Shown here: one piece after another, positions 56,109 through 63,980 of the stretch
How the letters are laid out: every line of letters starts with the position of its first letter
Position numbering within the stretch: position 1 is the first letter of the stretch
NCBI RefSeq assembly: GCF_008180615.1
Contig: NZ_VTEH01000006.1
Location: 63,040 to 127,039, forward strand
Length of the DNA stretch: 64,000 nt
Origin: Rossellomorea vietnamensis
Lineage (GTDB): Bacteria > Bacillota > Bacilli > Bacillales > Bacillaceae_B
Direction: 5' to 3'
Program-made: the position numbers and the translations under genes
Notes under the pieces: model-generated
The model's database searches: none
What the model saw: only the letters and a program-made list of their open reading frames with translations
Told to the model about the DNA's origin: nothing

Positions 56109-57235
56109 CCCTCTATCTGCTTAATCTCACCTTCGATTCTTTCTATATCCTCTGTATGGTCCTTCTCTGCATCTGTAGAGAGCATCTTGGACTCTTTATC
56201 GAAGTTAATGGATTCCAGCCACTTCAAGAACTGAATTTCTAAGAAGTTCTGTGAAATGTTAGGCATATCGCATATTCCTTGTTTCTTCCCGATGCACATA
56301 TACTGCCTGGATACATAAGTGGTACCCTTTCTCTTTGTTTGGCTGAACCTAGAACTGAACCGGGATCGGCAACGCTGACACCTTAATGCTGTACTGAATA
56401 TATAAGGGCTTGTGGCATGGCGAGGATGCAATACAGCTCTTTGATCCACTAACGCTTGAACCCTTTCGAAATCCTCTTTATCTATTATAGGGGGGGCAGC
56501 ATTCTCCACTTCAAAATAATTCTCTGTATTTACTCTGTAGTTATACCGCAATGTGCCGATGTAAATGGGATTCGTCAGAATGTATTTCAACCTTGCTGCA
56601 GTGAACAAAGAATTGCTGTTGGTACGATAACCGGCTTGTGTAAGTTCCATCGCTATTTTACTCATACCTTTACTTCCTTCAAGGTAAGTGCGGTAGATCC
56701 TCCTGACGAGGGCAGCTTCCGATTCGTTGATTACTAATTCTTCCCCTTCTTTGCTATATCCGAATGGGGGAGTAGATACCGTCCATTTCCCTTGTTTGGC
56801 TTTTTCCTCCATACCGAAGCTCACACGCTCACCTAAGTTCTGTCTTTCCCACTCTGCGAGGGAAGCTATTAGAGTAAGAAATAACCTGCCTGTCGCTGTT
56901 GTGGTGTCGTATACTTCTGTGGCCGATTTAAACTTAACGTTATGTTGTTCGAATTCTTGAAGTAATTGGTACATATCCAGCACCGAACGAGTGAGACGGT
57001 CCAAACGATAAACCAGGACCACATCAAACACTTTCTTCCTTACTCCATTTAACATACTCTGTAGTTCCGGTCTTTTCGTGTCTTTCGCTGATATCCCTTC
57101 ATCTATATACCACCGCACAATATCCCATCCCTGGGAAGTGCAGAACGCTTCTAAGCGATTCTTTTGCGCGGCTATACTGTACCCTTCATCTGCCTGTTCG
57201 GATGTCGATACACGCAGATAACACGCTATTCTCAT
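56105..57235 (-). CDS. int: Large serine recombinase (phage integrase), main frame
   Basis: 376 residues. Resolvase catalytic domain (1-140) with Ser10 in YLRVSTSEQ and Arg in RLDRLTRS; recombinase domain (about 155-260); zinc ribbon with CQRC and CIGKKQGIC (about 285-325); then the start of a coiled coil, where the frame stops in EGEIKQIEG. With the 81-residue frame behind it the total is about 457, normal for phage integrases. ATG at 57235 has AGGAGG nine bases ahead. The catalytic residues are intact. Confidence 0.88.
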   Translation of the reverse strand: MRIACYLRVSTSEQADEGYSIAAQKNRLEAFCTSQGWDIVRWYIDEGISAKDTKRPELQSMLNGVRKKVFDVVLVYRLDRLTRSVLDMYQLLQEFEQHNVKFKSATEVYDTTTATGRLFLTLIASLAEWERQNLGERVSFGMEEKAKQGKWTVSTPPFGYSKEGEELVINESEAALVRRIYRTYLEGSKGMSKIAMELTQAGYRTNSNSLFTAARLKYILTNPIYIGTLRYNYRVNTENYFEVENAAPPIIDKEDFERVQALVDQRAVLHPRHATSPYIFSTALRCQRCRSRFSSRFSQTKRKGTTYVSRQYMCIGKKQGICDMPNISQNFLEIQFLKWLESINFDKESKMLSTDAEKDHTEDIERIEGEIKQIEG

Positions 57236-57265
57236 GATGTATTTCCTCCTAAACAAAAAGAGAGC

Positions 57266-57367
57266 CTATTCGCCCTCTTCCCCTTTTTTCGTACCTATAA
57301 TTATTGTGTGTTCATCGACAATAATAACATCCCCATCATGCAACAGATCACTATAAACTTTTTCCAA
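57266..57367 (-). CDS. Small prophage ORF upstream of the integrase
   Basis: 33 residues (LEKVYSDLLHDGDVIIVDEH, ending KKGEEGE). TTG start (GTG 57370 also possible) with GAGGGGG ahead. It lies 30 bases before the recombinase, within its transcript. Too short for family assignment. Confidence 0.5.
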   Translation of the reverse strand: MEKVYSDLLHDGDVIIVDEHTIIIGTKKGEEGE

Positions 57368-57400
57368 CACGAGACCCCCTCGAAGAGACCGAACAAAACA

Positions 57401-57414
57401 CGAACGCCTGTTCT
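57401..57414. promoter_or_regulatory. LexA (SOS) box at the integrase promoter
   Basis: CGAACGCCTGTTCT fits the Gram-positive CGAAC-N4-GTTCG consensus with one mismatch. It overlaps the -10 and the expected start point of the leftward promoter 57413-57440. Confidence 0.65.
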
Positions 57415-57440
57415 TATAGTTGTTATCTTCAGTATATCAA
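57413..57440 (-). promoter_or_regulatory. Leftward promoter of the integrase operon
   Basis: On the reverse strand: TTGATA (57440-57435), 16 bp, TATAAG (57418-57413). Confidence 0.55.
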
Positions 57441-57528
57441 TATATTGTCGAATGAGGAAGGGTGTTTTATTGTCGTTTTTTGTCTATTTTGAACAATGTA
57501 AACAATATGCTAAATATCTGTATAAGTA

Positions 57529-57888
57529 TTATTTATCCTTTTTACGTATATTTTCCACTAATTTTATAATCTCTCTTAATTCATCTGGACTATATCCTTT
57601 ATCCTCTGATTCATCTATAAGTGTCATCCATTTAATTTTTCTTTCTTCTATATCATCTTCCAAAGCAAACATCTCCTCTGATAAGGTTTTTCTTTCTCTA
57701 AAAAAGTCAGCCATAGGAACTCCGTATAGATCGGATAGAGATTCCAGTAATTCAAAAGTAGGTTTCCTTTCTCCTCTTTCTATCTTAGATAAGTTGCTGT
57801 AATTAAAATCAATCTTTTCTCCAAGTTCAATTAATGTTAGTTTATTTTTCTTTCTTAAATCCCTAAGAATACTCCCTATATTTTGCAA
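57529..57888 (-). CDS. Prophage repressor, XRE-family HTH
   Basis: A 119-residue CI-like repressor: HTH_XRE domain (8-62, LIELGEKIDFNYSNLSKIERGERKP) and a helical charged C-terminus. It lacks the peptidase domain of LexA-like repressors, so induction may need another signal or an anti-repressor. Divergent from cro at 58099; the 210 bp between them hold operators. Confidence 0.85.
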   Translation of the reverse strand: MQNIGSILRDLRKKNKLTLIELGEKIDFNYSNLSKIERGERKPTFELLESLSDLYGVPMADFFRERKTLSEEMFALEDDIEERKIKWMTLIDESEDKGYSPDELREIIKLVENIRKKDK

Positions 57889-58012
57889 TCTTTCTCACCT
57901 CCACCCTGTAGTTATAATAGCAAGGTTTGTGCTGTTTGAACACAGGGAAACACTCGATTCTATTCTTTTCTAGGATGGGCAAAAATACCCTTGGTAAACA
58001 ATTTTTCAAAAA

Positions 58013-58082
58013 GAACAATTTACTTGTTGACATTGTTCATGAGGAACAATATACTAAGAGTAAGAAATGTTCTTGAAGAACA
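58013..58082 (+). promoter_or_regulatory. Early rightward promoter with three palindromic operators
   Basis: TTGACA (58027-58032), 17 bp, TATACT (58050-58055) is near consensus. TTGTTC-N5-GAACAA (58033-58049) fills the spacer exactly. TGTTCTTGAAGAACA (58068-58082) lies downstream, and GAACAA-N5-TTGTTG (58013-58029) is an outward-facing pair upstream. These fit repressor/Cro binding. Confidence 0.8.
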
Positions 58083-58098
58083 AATTGGAGGTGAACAT

Positions 58099-58314
58099 AT
58101 GACGAAAAGCGAACGCAATAATAAGCTTAGAGAAATACGAACTGAACGCAAAATGACACAAAAAGAAATGGCTGATTTTCTAGGGTATTCACTTGAGCAT
58201 TACAACAAAGTGGAAAATGGAACTTTCGATAAGGTACTTCCGTTTTCTAAAGCAGCTAAATTGGCGAAGGAGTACGATCTTACATTTAATGAAATTTTTT
58301 TAAACAATAATTAG
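58099..58314 (+). CDS. Cro-like XRE-family regulator
   Basis: 71 residues, HTH_XRE (MTKSERNNKLREIRTERK, MTQKEMADFLGY). The ATG at 58099 has TGGAGGTG upstream; a longer frame from 57991 spans the promoter and is rejected. First gene of the early rightward operon. Confidence 0.82.
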   Translation: MTKSERNNKLREIRTERKMTQKEMADFLGYSLEHYNKVENGTFDKVLPFSKAAKLAKEYDLTFNEIFLNNN

Positions 58315-58341
58315 TCAAATTGAACAAAAGGAGAAGAAACG

Positions 58342-58455
58342 ATGAACAAATTACCAGAACCACCATCTAAAACAAAACTCGCCATGCTGGAATTCATGAA
58401 GAAACACGCTTTACCGAAGTTGTTGGAAGCTAAGAAGACAGAGAAAGCATCGTAA
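58342..58455 (+). CDS. Small prophage protein
   Basis: 37 residues (MNKLPEPPSKTKLAMLEFMK, basic tail). AAAGGAGAAG ribosome site. No family recognised. Confidence 0.6.
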   Translation: MNKLPEPPSKTKLAMLEFMKKHALPKLLEAKKTEKAS

Positions 58456-58490
58456 AAGACTCAAAGAGCGAAATAGAAAGGGTTGAGGAA

Positions 58491-58595
58491 GTGCAAACAA
58501 ATATTAAAGAGTTATTAAGGCATAAGCATTATGAAATAACGGGTGCATTTGTTTATCCTACAATGAAATTTGAGGTTTTTAGGCTGTTATTATAG
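58491..58595 (+). CDS. Possible small prophage protein
   Basis: 34 residues from GTG (MQTNIKELLRHKHYEITGAF). GAGGAA touches the start codon closely; weak case. Confidence 0.35.
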   Translation: MQTNIKELLRHKHYEITGAFVYPTMKFEVFRLLL

Positions 58596-58637
58596 TTCGC
58601 AATACGAAGATGTAACCCAATAAAAGGAGGAACCAAA

Positions 58638-58895
58638 ATGACAAAAGAACAATTCTTGAAACTTGCTGCAGAAGCCTATGACAAGGGTGCAAACTTCTCC
58701 ATCACATTCCATGACCACAGAGCAGAAGAAATGGCAGCCGATTTAGCCGAGGATCTAACCAAAGGATATGGTATCGCTTTTAAAGACCACAAATACCGTG
58801 ACACAGAGTCTTGCTGGAAGAAATATCAGTCGGAAGATTGTCAAGTCGAGTGCATCATCTTTTATAACAAGGAGGATGAACAGCTTGCCGTATGA
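58638..58895 (+). CDS. Prophage hypothetical protein
   Basis: 85 residues, start MTKEQFLKLAAEAYDKG; mixed alpha/beta with two Cys. AAAGGAGGAA ribosome site. No family recognised. Confidence 0.75.
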   Translation: MTKEQFLKLAAEAYDKGANFSITFHDHRAEEMAADLAEDLTKGYGIAFKDHKYRDTESCWKKYQSEDCQVECIIFYNKEDEQLAV

Positions 58896-58995
58896 TATCC
58901 AACACCCAGCCATCACCCAAATTAACCGCAGCGGCTACCCATTGGAATATAAAGAGGAATACATTCAAGACCACAAGGAGGAAGAGGAAGAATGA
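58885..58995 (+). CDS. Small acidic-tailed prophage protein
   Basis: 36 residues (PYDIQHPAITQINRSGYP, ending in five Glu). TTG at 58885 is the likely start since GGAGG is 9 bases before it; ATG at 58876 is too close. Overlaps its neighbours on both sides. Confidence 0.6.
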   Translation: MPYDIQHPAITQINRSGYPLEYKEEYIQDHKEEEEE

Positions 58996-59468
58996 AATTA
59001 TATGAGCTTTCTAATAACTATGCAGCACTAATGGAAATGGCAGAGGAAATGGATCCTACAACATTACAGGACACTCTCGAATCTATCCAGGAAGAAATTG
59101 AAGATAAAGCTGAGAATATCGCTAAGCTAATCAAGAATTTAAACGCTGATGTGGATGCACTCAAAGCAGAAGAGAAACGTCTTGCTGATCGTCGTAGAGG
59201 GTTAGAAGGAAAGGTTTCAAACTTGAAGGAGTATTTACAGAATCAGCTAGAGGTTGCCGGATTGGATAAAGTAAAACGCCCCACGTTGACCGTATCCATC
59301 CAGAACAATCCTCCATCTGTAAAAGTAATCGACGAAAAATTACTTTCTGACTACATGATACCAGTGGACCCTAAGTTAGACAAGAAGGCTATTCTCGAAG
59401 CGTTGAAAGATGGCCGGGAAGTTAACGGTGCCGAGCTTATGAGAACAAGAGGGGTGCGTATCAGATAA
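58992..59468 (+). CDS. Gp157 family phage protein
   Basis: 158 residues, siphovirus Gp157 family: MKLYELSNNYAALMEM start, long coiled coil (30-90) and C-terminal VRIR. Gp157 proteins are found in phage early operons beside recombination genes; reported to give phage resistance in Streptococcus in one case. ATGA overlap with the previous gene. Confidence 0.85.
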   Translation: MKLYELSNNYAALMEMAEEMDPTTLQDTLESIQEEIEDKAENIAKLIKNLNADVDALKAEEKRLADRRRGLEGKVSNLKEYLQNQLEVAGLDKVKRPTLTVSIQNNPPSVKVIDEKLLSDYMIPVDPKLDKKAILEALKDGREVNGAELMRTRGVRIR

Positions 59469-59995
59469 TGCCTAGACCGGTAGTAGATATTTCAGGTGCA
59501 CGGTACAGTCGGCTAAAGGTTATTAAGTTGCATGAAAAAGTTAAAGATCGTGGTGCGAGATGGTTGTGTAAATGTGATTGTGGTACCGAAACAATCTCTT
59601 GGGCCTGGGAGCTTAAAAACGGAAAGAAGAAAAGTTGCGGATGCTTCAACAAAGAGATAGTGAAGCAACAGAAAACAAGGTTAAGTCACGGACTATCCAA
59701 GACACGATTTTATAGAATATGGTTCGCAATGAAAAGACGTTGTACTGAAAGCAAAAATGAACTTTTCAAAAAGTATTACATCGACAGAGGAATAACCGTA
59801 TGCGAAGAATGGCTAACATTTGAGAACTTCAAAAGGGATATGTATTCATGCTATTTGGAACATATTGAAAAACACAGCGAAAAAAACACTTCAATAGACA
59901 GAATTAATAACGACTTGGGATACACAAAAGAAAATTGCAGATGGGCTACCAATGAAGTTCAGAACCAAAACAGAAGAAACAGGGAAGGAAATTGA
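59468..59995 (+). CDS. AP2/HNH-like phage DNA-binding protein
   Basis: 175 residues. Zinc-like cluster CKCDCG and CGCF (about 37-58), conserved RFYRIWFAMKRRC, and the C-terminal DRINNDLGYTKENCRW motif of phage HNH/AP2-type proteins. No complete HNH catalytic triplet is obvious. Starts in the last base of the Gp157 stop codon. Such genes often move independently between phages. Confidence 0.75.
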   Translation: MPRPVVDISGARYSRLKVIKLHEKVKDRGARWLCKCDCGTETISWAWELKNGKKKSCGCFNKEIVKQQKTRLSHGLSKTRFYRIWFAMKRRCTESKNELFKKYYIDRGITVCEEWLTFENFKRDMYSCYLEHIEKHSEKNTSIDRINNDLGYTKENCRWATNEVQNQNRRNREGN

Positions 59996-60002
59996 GAATC
60001 AG

Positions 60003-60200
60003 ATGAAGCTAGAGAACGTTGAAATTAATGCAGCCAAAAGGCTGAATCTTATACCGTCCGACTGGCAAGAAAATGTGTGGCTTATCACAGGAAAAGATGA
60101 AGGGTGTGTAGCGGAAGGTGATTGGAAAGAGTTAGTAGATTTAGCTGAATCAATACTTGATCACCCGAATACCAAGATTGTTAAGGAGGAATCAGAATGA
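60003..60200 (+). CDS. Prophage hypothetical protein
   Basis: 65 residues (MKLENVEINAAKRLNLIPSD). ATG at 60003; an upstream in-frame ATG at 59952 overlaps the preceding gene by 44 bases. No family recognised. Confidence 0.6.
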   Translation: MKLENVEINAAKRLNLIPSDWQENVWLITGKDEGCVAEGDWKELVDLAESILDHPNTKIVKEESE

Positions 60201-60298
60201 CAATCATCTGGATACACGGTAAACCGTTTGTCGAGCATGAAGGTGAATATAGAGAAGCTACTCCATATGAATTAGAACAGGAGGGATACCATGACTGA
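60197..60298 (+). CDS. Small prophage protein
   Basis: 33 residues (MTIIWIHGKPFVEHEGEYRE). AAGGAGGAA ribosome site, ATGA overlap with upstream gene and 8-base overlap with rad52. Confidence 0.6.
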   Translation: MTIIWIHGKPFVEHEGEYREATPYELEQEGYHD

Positions 60299-60950
60299 TA
60301 TCGCCAAACAGCTACAGCGCCCTTTCCCACCAGAAGAGATTGAGTTCAGAGTCCAGAGTTGCGGCATATCAAACGGAAGACCCTGGGCAATGGTATTAGC
60401 CTATGTGCAAGCAAGAGCCATCCAAAGGAGACTAGATGAAGTCTTTGGCTGGGATGGATGGACAGATGAATATCGCTCACAGAACAATAACATGATATGC
60501 CGGCTGGGAGTTAAGACAGACAGCGGCTGGATCTATAAAGAAAACGGAGCAAGCGAAACGCAGGTAGAAGCCTTCAAAGGCGGTATATCAGCAGCATTCA
60601 AGCGTGTGGCAGCCAGCGGATATGGAATAGGGCGTTACCTTTATGACTTAACAGAATCATTCGCTGAGTGCCAACTTGATAAGCCTAAGAATATGAGTGG
60701 ATGGAGTAAGGCTTACGACAAGAAAGAGAAAAAGAATATCTATTGGAAAATCCCTCAGTTGCCAGAATGGGCATTACCACCATTACCGATAGAGGATGTG
60801 ATCGAACGATGGAAGAGCATGGGCGGAACAGAAGAACAATTCGACAGCACCATTCAGAAGAATTGGGGCATCAACAGAGATCAGTTAAAAGCGCATCACA
60901 TAGTCGCGCTTCAAAAGTTAATGGATGGGAAAGAGAAGAAAGCCGTATAG
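60291..60950 (+). CDS. Rad52/Rad22-family single-strand annealing protein
   Basis: 219 residues. The N-terminal 150 residues fit the Rad52/22 fold: FPPEEIEFRVQSCG, YVQARAIQRRLDEVFGWDGW, RLGVKTDSGWIYKENGASET, FKRVAASGYGIGRYLYDL. It would anneal complementary DNA strands during phage replication and recombination. No exonuclease partner is recognised in the window. GGAGGG ribosome site. Confidence 0.88.
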   Translation: MTDIAKQLQRPFPPEEIEFRVQSCGISNGRPWAMVLAYVQARAIQRRLDEVFGWDGWTDEYRSQNNNMICRLGVKTDSGWIYKENGASETQVEAFKGGISAAFKRVAASGYGIGRYLYDLTESFAECQLDKPKNMSGWSKAYDKKEKKNIYWKIPQLPEWALPPLPIEDVIERWKSMGGTEEQFDSTIQKNWGINRDQLKAHHIVALQKLMDGKEKKAV

Positions 60951-61049
60951 AGAGCAGCATCGCCACTTTAGAAGCTAACGTATCATTCATACAAAAATTA
61001 TTGCGGCAGGGAGCCAAATAAGGCTCTCTCGCTACCAGGAGGATAAACC

Positions 61050-61370
61050 ATGAGAAAAGTTAAACTCACTCAAGCTCAGGCGGATGCTATAGAAAAAATC
61101 ATTGATCGTAATAAAGCCGAAATGGTCACTTGTCACATCGAAGATCCAAGCGGTTGGTTTTATGAGGAGTTAAAAACAATGGGTGTTGATACTTTCATAA
61201 GGGCCATGTACATCGGATACGAAGTAGAAAAGACTCCGGGGGAAAAAATACTCGACATATGGAACACATGGGACCCAGAACGCTCCAACGATGAAGGAGA
61301 CAGAGGAATAAGAGAAGGTATCAAGATGGTGTTGAAAGCCTTGGATATGAAAGTGGATGGTATCAACTAA
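61050..61370 (+). CDS. Prophage hypothetical protein
   Basis: 106 residues (MRKVKLTQAQADAIEKIIDR start). Soluble, helical, acidic. CAGGAGG ribosome site. Similar N-termini are common in Bacillus phage early proteins; no function. Confidence 0.75.
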   Translation: MRKVKLTQAQADAIEKIIDRNKAEMVTCHIEDPSGWFYEELKTMGVDTFIRAMYIGYEVEKTPGEKILDIWNTWDPERSNDEGDRGIREGIKMVLKALDMKVDGIN

Positions 61371-61486
61371 TGGGCATCCCATTCTTCTTCATCCTATTTA
61401 TAGCTGCTGTCATCACCGGAGGACTGACACATACACATTGGCCGAAGTCATGGAAACGATTCTTTGAACTGGAGGACGCATCATGA
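61370..61486 (+). CDS. Small one-helix membrane protein
   Basis: 38 residues with a hydrophobic helix (IPFFFILFIAAVITGGL). Starts on the stop codon of the previous gene and overlaps the next by ATGA. Confidence 0.55.
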   Translation: MGIPFFFILFIAAVITGGLTHTHWPKSWKRFFELEDAS

Positions 61487-61716
61487 TAGACCGCCGCAAG
61501 AACCTTTGTTACATCGTCACTGTTCATTATCTTATTAAGAATGGTGAAGGAGTATTGAAATCGAAAAGTCATCAATTCATCAGTTTGCACAGCATAAACA
61601 CAGAAAAATGCAGAACGTTCGCTAAAAATAAAGCAAGGTCCGATAAACAGTTTCATCAATTAGAAGAAGAGTGGTTATCACAATATACCGTACCTAATTC
61701 GGATTACTGCAAATAA
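61483..61716 (+). CDS. Prophage hypothetical protein
   Basis: 77 residues, start MIDRRKNLCYIVTVHYLIKN. Overlap ATGA; GGAGGAC ribosome site inside the previous gene. Confidence 0.65.
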   Translation: MIDRRKNLCYIVTVHYLIKNGEGVLKSKSHQFISLHSINTEKCRTFAKNKARSDKQFHQLEEEWLSQYTVPNSDYCK

Positions 61717-61737
61717 TGAACTGGAGGGGAACTGAAA

Positions 61738-62115
61738 ATGAGAGAAATTAAGATGCGTGGATATTCTGTTGAAAGATTATGTGCTGACAGTCAGTGGGTT
61801 GAAGGTTTTGGTGTTATGACCACTGAATATGCAGACGGCAAAAAGGATTACACAATGTTTACTGATTTCGGAAATTATCAGGTTTATGGAAAATCAGTTG
61901 GTGAGTTTACCGGTTTAAAGGATAAAAACGGAACACCAATTTATGAAGGGGATATCGTTGCTCATAATGATGATTCTCCTAATTGCAAAGTTGTTTTTGA
62001 GGATGGATGTTTCATCATTAAAGAACTATCCCAAAGCAATAATGAATGGTATCTGTACACGGAAGCTGAGTTAGTTAAAATTGTTGGGAACATTTATGAA
62101 GGTGAATCCCAATGA
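61738..62115 (+). CDS. YopX family protein
   Basis: 125 residues of the YopX phage family: MREIKMRGYSVE, FTGLKDKNGTPIYEGDIV (about 60-77) and C-terminal VGNIYE. Function unknown in the family. GGAGGGG ribosome site. Confidence 0.88.
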   Translation: MREIKMRGYSVERLCADSQWVEGFGVMTTEYADGKKDYTMFTDFGNYQVYGKSVGEFTGLKDKNGTPIYEGDIVAHNDDSPNCKVVFEDGCFIIKELSQSNNEWYLYTEAELVKIVGNIYEGESQ

Positions 62116-62330
62116 CACCATTCCGCACCATCATCAAAAACTACATTCTCCAATACAAGCACGCCACCATCACAGAACTCACCGACCACATGACAGCGAG
62201 TGGTCTACATACATCAGAGAATCATGTCAGAGTGCTTGTGAATTACTTAGCGACTATGGAGCCGATCACCGTATGCGGAGACAACGTGAAGATGGAATTA
62301 TCCCGCAGGGTGAAGGAACTTGTTACATGA
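62112..62330 (+). CDS. Winged-helix-like prophage protein
   Basis: 72 residues resembling a compact winged helix (TITELTDHMTASGLHTSENHVRVLVNYL). Overlaps YopX and the next gene by ATGA. Confidence 0.65.
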   Translation: MTPFRTIIKNYILQYKHATITELTDHMTASGLHTSENHVRVLVNYLATMEPITVCGDNVKMELSRRVKELVT

Positions 62331-62554
62331 AAACGTCCACTATCCGCGTGAAACGATTACGAAAGATTGAATGTTACCGTGCCATTAAGGAGCTGGAGGA
62401 AAGGGGCTTTGAATGTATAAAGCCCATCACCAGCTACAGTGTTATCAAAAAGGATTACAAATATAAAAACGATGCCAGGTATGATGGTAAATACTTCTTT
62501 GACGGTTACAACGAGATTAAGGGTTTCTATGCCATTATGAGAAAAATAGATTAG
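62327..62554 (+). CDS. Prophage hypothetical protein
   Basis: 75 residues, basic (MKTSTIRVKRLRKIECYRAI). Starts by ATGA overlap; GAAGGAAC site upstream. No family recognised. Confidence 0.6.
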   Translation: MKTSTIRVKRLRKIECYRAIKELEERGFECIKPITSYSVIKKDYKYKNDARYDGKYFFDGYNEIKGFYAIMRKID

Positions 62555-62565
62555 GAGGATAAGCG

Positions 62566-63060
62566 ATGAATAGAGTAAAAGACAAAGCCCACATCCTAAC
62601 AGAATCTGATATCAAAATCGCTGAACAAAATGGGATCAACCGGAAAGCTGCCATGAAACGCTTTTATGAGTTGTACTGGGACAAAGAGGACTGCATCACT
62701 AAGCCTATCCAAAAACGTGAACCTAATCCATGGAGAAAGAAATGCCAGGAGCTTGGGATCGTCCCGGTCACTATATACGATGCACGGATTAAATACGGAT
62801 GGGACCCGGAAAAGGCCGCAACCACCAAGAGACTCACCAGAGAAGAAATCGCCGCCATGAATAAAGAATCACAGCGTAAATATCCATCTTGGGTGTATGA
62901 AGCAATAGAGAAAAACAAAATTAGTTATGGAACCTTCAACTCCAGAGTCAACAAACTGAAGTGGACCATAGAAGAGGCGTGCACCATTCCTTCGGATATG
63001 CGGCTCATAGAATACTACCGTGAAAAGGTAAAGGAACTGGAGGAGAAGATCCATGCGTGA
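62566..63060 (+). CDS. Prophage protein with three repeated HTH-like modules
   Basis: 164 residues. Three modules of about 32 residues align by eye: 15-46 (NGINRKAAMKRFYELYWD), 55-88 (LGIVPVTIYDARIKYGWD) and 108-142 (NKISYGTFNSRVNKLKWT), each ending in E-x-A/C-x-T. The pattern suggests tandem helix-turn-helix units that could bind DNA. Coiled C-terminal end. AGGAGG ribosome site. Confidence 0.75.
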   Translation: MNRVKDKAHILTESDIKIAEQNGINRKAAMKRFYELYWDKEDCITKPIQKREPNPWRKKCQELGIVPVTIYDARIKYGWDPEKAATTKRLTREEIAAMNKESQRKYPSWVYEAIEKNKISYGTFNSRVNKLKWTIEEACTIPSDMRLIEYYREKVKELEEKIHA

Positions 63061-63217
63061 ATATAAGGATATCTACATTGATACAGATGAAATTGAAAGG
63101 TATTTGTATAAGTCCTTAATAAGTAAAGGGTTTGTTCCGGGTGACGTGGAGTTAAAGGAGATTGCTGATTCGGTATTTGATTTCCTAGCCGAAAAGGAAG
63201 TTATTGAAGAAGGATAG
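63053..63217 (+). CDS. Small prophage protein
   Basis: 54 residues, acidic (MREYKDIYIDTDEIERYLYK). GGAGGAG at 63040-63046 gives good spacing. Overlaps the previous gene. Confidence 0.65.
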   Translation: MREYKDIYIDTDEIERYLYKSLISKGFVPGDVELKEIADSVFDFLAEKEVIEEG

Positions 63218-63253
63218 ACAAAAAATACGCAATAAGGAAATGGAGAGATTAAC

Positions 63254-63643
63254 ATGAAGAGTGTTGAAATGTTAGATAAGGAAATTGCCTTGAAAAGTAT
63301 TATAAATCACGCACTACAAGTGTTCCCTAAGTCTTTTATCAATAACAGTAATGAGATTATTTTAGAGCCAAAGAACAACGTTTATTTCCGTTTGGAAGGT
63401 GTGGAATCAGAATTAGATTTCAAATGTAAATTGTTCGCTTGGGTATCAAGACCAATAGCTAAAGGGCTTAATAAGTATTGGTCGCCAAAGGTATTAAAGA
63501 GTCTTAACAGATTGCTAAACACCAATTTCACTAAAGATGATATGCATACAATCTATGACCGTTTAGGAAATGATGTAAATACTCAACTGACAATAAAATT
63601 CATTGAATCAAAGTATGATTTGTCATTGTTGGAACGTGACTAG
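63254..63643 (+). CDS. Prophage hypothetical protein
   Basis: 129 residues (MKSVEMLDKEIALKSIINHA). Soluble, no motif recognised. AATGGAGAG ribosome site. Confidence 0.7.
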   Translation: MKSVEMLDKEIALKSIINHALQVFPKSFINNSNEIILEPKNNVYFRLEGVESELDFKCKLFAWVSRPIAKGLNKYWSPKVLKSLNRLLNTNFTKDDMHTIYDRLGNDVNTQLTIKFIESKYDLSLLERD

Positions 63644-63713
63644 GTGCTGCACATTTCGAAGATTGTGCGACATCTCCAGGACACTGGACATAAAAAAGAG
63701 AGGATGAAGTGAT

Positions 63714-63980
63714 ATGAAAATCACAAGGGAAGTTGAAGTATTTCACACAGGGGTTTTAACGCCTGGATCTAAAGTGAAAGTGTCGGGTTACTCATGTATG
63801 GCAGAAAAAACATTCGATGAGGATATTGTCGAAGTGGTGGCTTGCACCCGAGAAGAACTTACCATCAAGCACAAGCGAAGAAAATACATCTTATTCGATT
63901 GGGAATACACGCTCGGTGGTCAATTAGAAATAGAAATGGTGGAGCATAAACCACTACCGACTCAATCCATTCCATTTTAA
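63714..63980 (+). CDS. Prophage hypothetical protein
   Basis: 88 residues, beta-rich (MKITREVEVFHTGVLTPGSK, HKRRKYILFDWEY). AGAGAGGATG ribosome site. No family recognised. A further GAGAGGATG near the window end suggests another gene beginning beyond 64000. Confidence 0.7.
   Translation: MKITREVEVFHTGVLTPGSKVKVSGYSCMAEKTFDEDIVEVVACTREELTIKHKRRKYILFDWEYTLGGQLEIEMVEHKPLPTQSIPF

Noticed and set aside
56039..56960. Forward-strand open frames within the recombinase region
   Set aside because: Opposite-strand shadows of the recombinase; its family motifs are clear on the reverse strand.
60900..61021. Short ORF after rad52 ending in FIQKLLRQGAK
   Set aside because: No start codon with ribosome site in frame; overlaps the end of rad52.
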